9,833 bases of DNA from contig JAPLON010000031.1 in the NCBI GenBank assembly GCA_026400695.1, positions 1 through 9,833 on the forward strand, given 5' to 3'. Under the pieces are notes generated by a model. It was not told where the DNA came from and did not search any database. It was given only the letters and a program-made list of their open reading frames with translations. The first letter of the stretch is position 1, and every line of letters begins with the position of its first letter. This document shows positions 1 through 5,767 of the stretch, in pieces. The translations under genes were made by a program, and so were the position numbers. This DNA is from Pseudomonadota bacterium (GTDB taxonomy: Bacteria; Pseudomonadota; Alphaproteobacteria; Paracaedibacterales; CAITNM01).

Positions 1-23
1 TATGGGATCACCTAGAGAGCTCC

Positions 24-48
24 TTAAGGACCTTAAGTTGGTCCTTAA
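24..48. repeat. Inverted repeat (hairpin) before the first gene
   Basis: A perfect 9-bp stem pairs TTAAGGACC (24-32) with GGTCCTTAA (40-48) around a 7-base loop. The left arm also overlaps a 10-base palindrome, TCCTTAAGGA (21-30). No T-run follows on either strand, so it does not look like an intrinsic terminator. It lies 14 bases before the GTG start of the first gene and could be a regulatory hairpin. It could equally be part of coding sequence, because the same frame is open from position 2 to a TAG at 59-61. Confidence 0.4.
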
Positions 49-61
49 AGAATATTATTAG

Positions 62-1297
62 GTGTCAGCCCCTAAATTATTAGAACTATCTAAAAATGGA
101 GTAGGACTACATATTCAAACACTAAGCACTACGAAATTAATCTGCATGTTTATTGATAAAGGAGAATTTGATCCGTTAAAAAATATGTTATTACTTGCTT
201 TGAGTATTTACCCCATAATTTTAGAGTTAGAAATCATTGAATCAGAATCAGGTGAAATTTTGAATATTGACCGTCCATATTTAGAGTTAAGAACCAGTAA
301 CTCAAAATTAAAAAAGTCACTAAAACAACTCTCTAACTTCAGTAATTATAGTGAATTACCATACTGCAAAAAAATGCTAAAATGCCTGCAAACCTGTTAC
401 CCACTAAACATTCATAACGCAATGAAAGCTATGTTTACATACGTAGGTTTAACAACGCGTTTCGACCCTAATATAGAAAATAAAATAACAGGACTCGCGA
501 AAAGAATTATTCACCTTCAGGAACAAAGCAAAAAGAAACGTTTATTAGAAGCAGACTGTAATGGTTATGTCGACGATTATCTAGAAATGCAACGTAAATT
601 TTCTTCCTACTCGCAAACTATAGAAGAGTTTAACAAAACTAAAACAGTTGAATGGCAAAATTTTCCTTCCCTATTGTATTTTTTCAACACAGTTTTCTGG
701 CCTTGTATGGAGTTTGAAATATCTTTTCAAGAACTACAAAGTAAAATGGCAGAAACTGAGCAAACACTTGAAGAAACACCGAAGCCAAAAATAGCTAAAC
801 CTAAAATAGTGTCCACTGGAGAAGATGGTGCAGCTGCCGGAGGAGATAGCGCGGATGCTAGTTCTGCAACCTGTGAAGATATGTTTAGTGGTCGTGGTGC
901 CGAGGCGGCTGGAGGAGTTGGGTCTACCGCTGGTACCACAACTTGTAAGGCTAAGTTTAGTGGTAGTGGCGCCGAGGCGGCTAGAGGAGATGGTGCAGCT
1001 GCTGGTTCTACAACCCGTGAGGCTAAGTTTAGTGCAGCTGCGATTGCAGAATTCATGTCGAATTTAAAAATAGATAGACAAGTGGATTTTGATGAAACAT
1101 TAAAAAGATTTCAAAGGTATTTAGAAGCAGGGATTGAGCGATCCAAATCATCAATTGAAATTACTTTTCGTGACCCCAATCAAAAACTTAGAAAAATATA
1201 TTGCGACCCTCCCCATGGGTCACAGCTAAGAAAAGCTTGGCCCGCCTGGCGCCATCATATGATTAGAGGGTTAGAAGCAGCTGGTTTTGAGTTTTAA
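62..1297 (+). CDS. Hypothetical protein with a 3 x 24-residue repeat linker
   Basis: I do not recognise the family of this 411-residue protein. Residues 1-240 look mostly helical, with charged and leucine-rich stretches and no signal peptide. Residues 251-322 are an Ala/Gly/Ser/Thr-rich linker built of three 24-residue repeats, and the DNA there is visibly richer in GC than its surroundings. Residues 323-411 form a compact tail with a predicted helix, a strand pair ending DPPHG (382-386) and a closing helix ending GLEAAGF (403-409). That order loosely recalls the HicA toxin fold, but the identity is too weak to assign. The GTG start is the first possible codon after an in-frame TAG (59-61) and has no clear Shine-Dalgarno site. 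The true N-terminus may therefore be later (ATG at 146), or the gene may be truncated. A cytoplasmic or effector-like role would be a guess. Confidence 0.65.
   Translation: MSAPKLLELSKNGVGLHIQTLSTTKLICMFIDKGEFDPLKNMLLLALSIYPIILELEIIESESGEILNIDRPYLELRTSNSKLKKSLKQLSNFSNYSELPYCKKMLKCLQTCYPLNIHNAMKAMFTYVGLTTRFDPNIENKITGLAKRIIHLQEQSKKKRLLEADCNGYVDDYLEMQRKFSSYSQTIEEFNKTKTVEWQNFPSLLYFFNTVFWPCMEFEISFQELQSKMAETEQTLEETPKPKIAKPKIVSTGEDGAAAGGDSADASSATCEDMFSGRGAEAAGGVGSTAGTTTCKAKFSGSGAEAARGDGAAAGSTTREAKFSAAAIAEFMSNLKIDRQVDFDETLKRFQRYLEAGIERSKSSIEITFRDPNQKLRKIYCDPPHGSQLRKAWPAWRHHMIRGLEAAGFEF
812..1027 (+). repeat. Three in-frame 72-bp tandem repeats
   Basis: Units run 812-883, 884-955 and 956-1027. Units 2 and 3 are clearly alike: both begin FSG, contain GAEAA and end in K, and the bases TTTAGTGGT recur at 884 and 956. 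TTTAGT appears again at 1028 as the start of a truncated fourth unit. Unit 1 is degenerate, matching unit 2 at 8 of 24 residues in the same register. The period is a multiple of three, so copy-number change would keep the reading frame. Because the units contain few stops in any frame, spurious ORFs appear across the region on both strands. Confidence 0.8.
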
Positions 1298-1303
1298 CCA
1301 GCT
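1279..1303. terminator. Hairpin spanning two convergent stop codons
   Basis: AGCTGGTT (1279-1286) pairs with AACCAGCT (1296-1303) around a 9-base loop. The right arm contains the last two bases of the TAA of the first gene and most of the TAG of the opposing metallopeptidase gene; only four bases separate the two genes. Neither strand has a following T-run. It would have to act as a weak or factor-assisted bidirectional terminator, if it acts at all. Confidence 0.3.
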
Positions 1304-2015
1304 ACCCAACCGAAAATAACTCTTTGCCATGTTGCTTTAGCCATTTTCGAAGCTGCAAGTAATTTGGGCATAAACTTTCCACATGTGCCCAAAAAGCCTT
1401 GCTGTGGTTCATCTCTCTTAAATGGGCAACTTCGTGGGCACATAAGTAAGCCAACACTGGTTCTGGGCTAAATACGATACGCCAACAGTAGTTTAGGTTA
1501 CCTGCGGATGTACAGCTTCCAAAGCGCGTTGCCATTTCTTTAACTGTAATTTTGGCAATGGTTACCCCAAGTTTTTTTGCATACAAATTACTGTATTCGC
1601 TAAGTTTTTCATAAGCTAAATCTTTTAGATATTTCATTACCTGCTGTTCAAATTTTGAACGAATCCCATAGACCTCAAGCGCATTGCCATTCAAAATAAC
1701 TTTTGCTTGGCAATTTGGGATGAACTCAAGGGTAACTTGGCAACCCAATAACTGAATTGTTTGCCCTGGAACAATCTCTTTTTTAGGAACAACAACATCG
1801 AATTGTTTACTAATAATCTTTGCAAACCATGCTTTAGAACTATCAATAAATTTCATAATTTCTATAAGGGGAAAACGCACTGGTGCTGAAACCGTGAAAG
1901 CTTTATTCTTTAATGAAAATCGCATCGATAAACGCTTTAGACCTTTTTTCCTTTGCACCAGAACACTTTGTCCCCAAGCTGTCGTGTACAATGAATCTTT
2001 CTTTTTGTACTGCAT
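1302..2015 (-). CDS. YgjP-type zinc metallopeptidase (M48-like, DUF45 family)
   Basis: This 237-residue protein matches the YgjP/DUF45 family (COG1451-like) of cytoplasmic, minimal gluzincin-type metallopeptidases, whose usual length is about 230-250 residues. The zinc motif is HEVAH at 194-198. A further family-conserved His at 204 lies in HLREMNH, followed by the typical SKAFW segment. The conserved TRFGSC stretch (RWGSC in most members) lies ahead of it and is also family-diagnostic. No signal peptide or membrane segment is visible. The natural substrate of this family is not established. The gene converges with the unknown gene on its 3' side and diverges from adenine deaminase across 138 bases of AT-rich DNA in which I see no strong promoter. 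There is no good Shine-Dalgarno site before the ATG. Confidence 0.85.
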   Translation of the reverse strand: MQYKKKDSLYTTAWGQSVLVQRKKGLKRLSMRFSLKNKAFTVSAPVRFPLIEIMKFIDSSKAWFAKIISKQFDVVVPKKEIVPGQTIQLLGCQVTLEFIPNCQAKVILNGNALEVYGIRSKFEQQVMKYLKDLAYEKLSEYSNLYAKKLGVTIAKITVKEMATRFGSCTSAGNLNYCWRIVFSPEPVLAYLCAHEVAHLREMNHSKAFWAHVESLCPNYLQLRKWLKQHGKELFSVG

Positions 2016-2153
2016 AAAATAATGTGGTTAGTAAGGTTCTGATCGATATAAGAATATAACCCTGATTTTAAAATAACTCGAGCACTATTAGTAGCATTCA
2101 TAAATTCTTAAGAGTTTGAATCTAACCTCTCAGATAAGACCCCATAAATTTTT

Positions 2154-3905
2154 ATGAAAATGGCTAAAAAGTTATCTCCTTCATTATCAGAACTAAATGG
2201 AGGTATTCAAGTTGCATCAGGAAAACAACAACCAGACATATTAATTAAAAATGTTACCTGGCTAGATATCTTAAATGGCATAAGTGAAGTTACCAATGTG
2301 GCGGTGCATGGCAGATTTATTGCGGGCATCGGGAAAGACTACACAACAGCAACTAAAATTATTGACGCAACCAATTTATATATTGTGCCTGGATTTATCG
2401 ATACACACGTACACATTGAATCTTCCATGATGACCCCATTTGAATTTGAACGAAAAACTTTATCAAAAGGAACAACAACTGCTATTTGTGATCCACATGA
2501 AATTACTAATGTTTTAAATTCAACAGGATTTGAATGGATTTTGCGTTGCTCTGAAAAAATGCACCAAAACTTATTTGTTCAAGTATCATCTTGCGTACCA
2601 GCTGCTGAAAATTTTGAAACAAATGGTGGCGTTTTTTCCAAAGAACATATGGTTGGTTATAAAAATCATCCAAACGTATTGGGAATGGCAGAAATGATGA
2701 ATATGCCAGGTGTGATCAATGGTGACGAAAAAGTCTTAGAAAAAATTATGGCATTTTCAGACACGATTATTGATGGTCATGCCCCTACCCTACGTGGCCA
2801 AGATTTAAATGCCTACCGTTTTGCCGGCATCGCTAACTGCCATGAATCTATAACCCTTGAAGAAGCGAAGGAAAAGTTAGCTTATGGAATGGGTATCATG
2901 CTGCGAGAAGGCTCTGCGGCAAAAAACCTAAGTGATCTAATTGGTATATTAAGAGAATTTAATGCTCATAATTGCATGCTATGTTCAGATGATCGCAATC
3001 CTTTAGATATATCTGAAGAAGGTCATATTGATTATATGCTAAGAAAGCTTATCAATAAGCATCAAGTACCTCCACACACAGCTTATGCTATGGCTTCATA
3101 TAGTGCTGCTCGCCATTTTGGACTTGATCGTTTAGGGCTAGTAGCCCCGGGTTATCAAGCTGATTTTCTTTTAATTTCAGACTTGAAAACTGTTAAGATC
3201 GAAAAGATTTTTTGCAAAGGCATAGAACATAAAGAAACAGAATTTAACGCTACTTTAGCGCAGGAACAATTATCCCAAACTCAAGCACCACTTTTTAATA
3301 CCATCAACATACCTGACTTAACCGTTAATGATTTGGAATATAATCTAACCGAAGCTCAATATAGGGTAATCAAAATCATTCCCAACCAAATTATTACTGA
3401 AGAAATTATTACCACTTTTAAAAACGATAAATTCGATCAGAACGATATATTACCTATTCAAGTTATCGAACGTTATGGTCATAAAAAACCGCCATCAAAA
3501 GGACTTGTGCATGGTTTTGGGTTAAAAGAAGGCGCTATTGCCACCAGTGTGGCGCACGATAGCCATAATATCATTGTTGTAGGAGAAAAATCCCAAGACC
3601 GTTTACACGCCATTTTAACATTACAAAAAATGGGTGGTGGGATTGTAATAGTAAAAGATGGAGAGGTTCTTGCATCTTTGGCCCTGCCTATTGCAGGACT
3701 AATGAGCTACGATTCCGCTGAAAACATAACTAAAAATTTGAAACATCTTCGCAACATAGCAAAAACTATTGGTTGCGCTATTAAAGAACCTTTCTTACAA
3801 CTTTCATTTTTAGCACTGCCTGTAATTCCTACCCTTAAAATTACAGACTGTGGACTTGTCTATTCTTCAGGTACTTCCCTTGAAGTAGTCAGCTTAAAAG
3901 TATAA
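2154..3905 (+). CDS. ade: Adenine deaminase
   Basis: It deaminates adenine to hypoxanthine plus ammonia in the cytoplasm, feeding purine salvage. At 583 residues it is the normal size for the bacterial Ade/AdeC family of the amidohydrolase superfamily. Metal-site motifs are in the expected order: DTHVHIES (83-90, with the HxH pair at 85 and 87), DPHEI (113-117), GMAEMMNMPG (177-186, the bridging Glu), DGHAP (207-211), NCHES (228-232) and CSDDRNP (277-283). The C-terminal domain keeps VHGFGLKEGA and the VAHDSHN segment typical of the family. The second ATG at 2160 would also serve as a start, and neither ATG has a strong ribosome binding site. No clear terminator follows, so read-through into the nuclease gene 83 bases downstream is possible. 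The family is distinct from the adenosine deaminases. The gene looks intact. Confidence 0.95.
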   Translation: MKMAKKLSPSLSELNGGIQVASGKQQPDILIKNVTWLDILNGISEVTNVAVHGRFIAGIGKDYTTATKIIDATNLYIVPGFIDTHVHIESSMMTPFEFERKTLSKGTTTAICDPHEITNVLNSTGFEWILRCSEKMHQNLFVQVSSCVPAAENFETNGGVFSKEHMVGYKNHPNVLGMAEMMNMPGVINGDEKVLEKIMAFSDTIIDGHAPTLRGQDLNAYRFAGIANCHESITLEEAKEKLAYGMGIMLREGSAAKNLSDLIGILREFNAHNCMLCSDDRNPLDISEEGHIDYMLRKLINKHQVPPHTAYAMASYSAARHFGLDRLGLVAPGYQADFLLISDLKTVKIEKIFCKGIEHKETEFNATLAQEQLSQTQAPLFNTINIPDLTVNDLEYNLTEAQYRVIKIIPNQIITEEIITTFKNDKFDQNDILPIQVIERYGHKKPPSKGLVHGFGLKEGAIATSVAHDSHNIIVVGEKSQDRLHAILTLQKMGGGIVIVKDGEVLASLALPIAGLMSYDSAENITKNLKHLRNIAKTIGCAIKEPFLQLSFLALPVIPTLKITDCGLVYSSGTSLEVVSLKV

Positions 3906-3917
3906 AAGAACTTAAAA

Positions 3918-3945
3918 TTGAATAAATGCTTTAACTAATTATTAA
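3918..3945 (+). promoter_or_regulatory. Candidate promoter of the first nuclease gene
   Basis: TTGAAT (3918-3923) and TATTAA (3940-3945) are separated by 16 bases, giving a sigma-70-like pair with a leader of about 40 bases. The -10 part lies within ACTAATTATTAA (3934-3945), a 12-mer that recurs upstream of the second nuclease gene. In DNA this AT-rich, such matches also arise by chance. Confidence 0.25.
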
Positions 3946-3988
3946 ACTTATTTACATATCATAATAATAGACAGATATCTTTAGTGAT

Positions 3989-4750
3989 GTGTCTATGGGT
4001 ATACAAAAAACTATATTTATTATATTAACAACCTTTTTTCATACATGTCTTTTTGGTTGTAATAATGAGCTAGTTAACGAAATTCTTGGAACCAATAACA
4101 ATACCTCACTAAAGCAAAGACTAAAAATCACAACAAATGAGTTTGGTTTATCAAAACACCGAAAGATGAATTACAAGCTTTCCATAATTTCACTCCATGG
4201 AATAGTACAAATGTGTAGTAAAGAATGCCCTATATACTATGAGAAAAAATCCAACGACGAAATTAACTGCGAACATATCGTTCCGCAAAGTTTTTTTAAT
4301 CATGTCAAAGTAATGAAGTCAGATTTGCACCACATTTATCCCGCGTACAAATCTATAAACTTAGCTAGAGGTGTTTGTAAATTTGCAGAAATCCCGGATG
4401 AAGGGGCGGAATTCATTTATTTAACAGAAAATAGTTCGCCATCTTTGGAAACTACATTTTGCAAGAGTACTTGTAAAATTTCTAAACTTCTTGGCACGTT
4501 TGAACCTAGCAATGAATCTAAAGGCAGGGTCGCCAGAGCATGTGCTTATTTTTTCACAAAATATGCAGTATTTTTAACGAAAATGTGGCAAGTGATTGAT
4601 ATTAATACAATGGTTGAGTGGCATGAAAAATATCCACCAGACGGTTCTGAAAAAAAACGCGAAAAAGCAGTATTTTATGTGCAGAAAAACCACAACCCAT
4701 ACATTACCCAACCAGTAAGATATATGCGTGAAGTTTGGTTAGGCAGTTAG
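3989..4750 (+). CDS. Exported endonuclease I family nuclease, copy 1
   Basis: It belongs to the endonuclease I family (EndA/Vvn/Dns; His-Me-finger type), periplasmic or secreted non-specific DNA nucleases. The 253 residues start with a hydrophobic export segment (about 6-23). This ends in LFGC, which could be a lipobox, though Phe at -2 is unusual. Active-site elements are in order: CEHIVPQ (94-100, metal-ligand Glu95 and general-base His96), SDLHHIYP (111-118), SINLARG (122-128, Asn124 matching the metal-binding Asn of Vvn), FEP (171-173) followed by the conserved ARACAYF helix, and VQKNHNPYI (231-239). Nine cysteines suit the disulphide-bonded fold of exported EndA proteins. The start is GTG at 3989 or, more likely, ATG at 3995; neither has a clear Shine-Dalgarno site. 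A paralogue follows 130-175 bases downstream. The enzyme looks active. Confidence 0.85.
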   Translation: MSMGIQKTIFIILTTFFHTCLFGCNNELVNEILGTNNNTSLKQRLKITTNEFGLSKHRKMNYKLSIISLHGIVQMCSKECPIYYEKKSNDEINCEHIVPQSFFNHVKVMKSDLHHIYPAYKSINLARGVCKFAEIPDEGAEFIYLTENSSPSLETTFCKSTCKISKLLGTFEPSNESKGRVARACAYFFTKYAVFLTKMWQVIDINTMVEWHEKYPPDGSEKKREKAVFYVQKNHNPYITQPVRYMREVWLGS

Positions 4751-4860
4751 TAAGAAGAACTTTCTGTATATCCATTTCAAAAGTATGAACAATGAACAAT
4801 AAGCAATAGTCACCTTCAATACGATAGTATTAAAATACAGTAATAAAACATACGTTGTTT

Positions 4861-4872
4861 ACTAATTATTAA
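4861..4872 (+). repeat. Second copy of ACTAATTATTAA upstream of a nuclease gene
   Basis: This 12-mer is identical to 3934-3945 and sits about 53 bases before the preferred ATG at 4926. The first copy lies about 49 bases before the ATG at 3995. It may be a remnant of the duplicated upstream region, a shared -10 region or a regulator site. The wider 4751-4925 spacer also contains two adjacent GAACAAT heptamers (4787-4800) and no terminator that I can see. Confidence 0.4.
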
Positions 4873-4925
4873 CCTAAAGAATGCACAATAAAAATGTAAT
4901 TATATTTCTGTTAAAGGTTTATGTC

Positions 4926-5735
4926 ATGTTAAGAATTGCAATTTTTTACTTTTTTTGGGCATTTTTTTCCTATTTTTCAAACGCTTCTGCTAGTATGTCA
5001 ACTTGCGCAAGTGACACAGTAAATGAATTACTTAATGACACCAAGGTAGAACATTTTAACACAAAGTCTCTTTATAAATTAGGAAGAAGGTTAGGGCATG
5101 TAAGTGCAAAATTTAAATTAGATCATCACACTAGATTCAGTCATCCAGAAGCACTACAGTTACTTGGTGGCGTGCAAAAAGTAAGTGGAGAGCACACCAT
5201 ATATACTGGTGGTAGCGCAAAGAATGCAACTGATTTTATCCATGTTGTACCTCAAAGTTTTTTTTCACCATATACAAGTCAAAAAGTGATAAATTCAGAT
5301 CTTCATAACATTTACGCAAGCCAATCAATTAATTTTGATAGCTCTAATAGTGTATATAAATTTGCTGCGGTACCAGATTCTAAAGCTGATATTATTTATA
5401 ATGGCAGCGTTAAAGGTGTTAATGACGCAGATGTAGCCAAAAATATCAGTAAGTATGGTTGTAAAGTTTCCACTAAAGATAAAAAATTTGAACCAAATGA
5501 CGAAGCCAAGGGTATGGCAGCAAGGGCATGCGCTTATATCCTTACAAGGTATCAATGGCTTTTACCAAGAATGAATGAATTAATCGATATTAAGACAATG
5601 GTTGAATGGCATGAAAAATATCCTCCTAGTGAGCCTGAAAAGAAAAGGGAAGCAGAAATATTTAAAGTGCAAAAAAATCACAATCCGTATATCACTCAAT
5701 CAGCAAGCTATATGCGAGAAGTTTGGTTAGGTTAA
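4926..5735 (+). CDS. Exported endonuclease I-like protein, copy 2, altered active site
   Basis: A 269-residue paralogue of the preceding nuclease. I chose ATG 4926 over the in-frame ATG 4881 because AAAGG lies 8 bases before it, and because it then begins with a standard signal peptide (MLRIAI, hydrophobic core, likely cleavage after NASA). Numbering from this start, the family motifs are HVVPQSFF (106-113), SDLHNIYA (124-131), SIN (134-136), FEP (188-190), ARACAY and VQKNHNPYI (248-256). The metal-ligand Glu before the catalytic His is replaced by Ile (FIHVVP, residue 105), and the Arg of the NxxR motif is Ser (139). Only three cysteines remain outside the signal peptide. The last 46 residues match copy 1 at 36 positions, while the N-terminal half is diverged. 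It is an intact frame but may be catalytically weak, changed in metal use, or non-enzymatic. A DNA-binding or decoy role is possible. Confidence 0.8.
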   Translation: MLRIAIFYFFWAFFSYFSNASASMSTCASDTVNELLNDTKVEHFNTKSLYKLGRRLGHVSAKFKLDHHTRFSHPEALQLLGGVQKVSGEHTIYTGGSAKNATDFIHVVPQSFFSPYTSQKVINSDLHNIYASQSINFDSSNSVYKFAAVPDSKADIIYNGSVKGVNDADVAKNISKYGCKVSTKDKKFEPNDEAKGMAARACAYILTRYQWLLPRMNELIDIKTMVEWHEKYPPSEPEKKREAEIFKVQKNHNPYITQSASYMREVWLG

Positions 5736-5746
5736 ATCTTTAAGTA

Positions 5747-5762
5747 ATTAAACAGCTTTAAT
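5747..5762. terminator. Short AT-stem inverted repeat between convergent genes
   Basis: ATTAAA (5747-5752) pairs with TTTAAT (5757-5762) around CAGC, in the 32-base gap between the second nuclease gene and the flavoprotein gene. On the plus strand a CAGC...GCTG pairing that reaches CTTTTT (5779-5783) could also form. Both structures are weak, but no better terminator exists in this convergent gap. Confidence 0.2.
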
Positions 5763-5767
5763 AAATA

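Noticed and set aside
727..1067. Open frames on the minus strand (727-1056) and in another plus frame (825-1067) across the repeat region
   Set aside because: They arise from the stop-poor, GC-richer 72-bp repeats, lie inside a longer frame, and give low-complexity proteins without a ribosome binding site.
2016..2153. Divergent promoters between the metallopeptidase and adenine deaminase genes
   Set aside because: Several partial -10-like matches occur in this AT-rich gap, but none is paired with a good -35 at 16-18 bases on either strand.
4787..4807. Tandem heptamer GAACAAT x2 plus a degenerate third
   Set aside because: Too short and too AT-rich to separate from chance; no partner array or CRISPR-like spacing.
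5325..5555. 76-codon minus-strand frame inside the second nuclease gene
   Set aside because: Fully inside a well-supported gene on the other strand, with no recognisable product.
3989..5735. The two nuclease genes as a toxin-immunity pair
   Set aside because: Both are exported nuclease homologues and no unrelated small inhibitor gene lies beside them, so there is no sequence support for immunity function.
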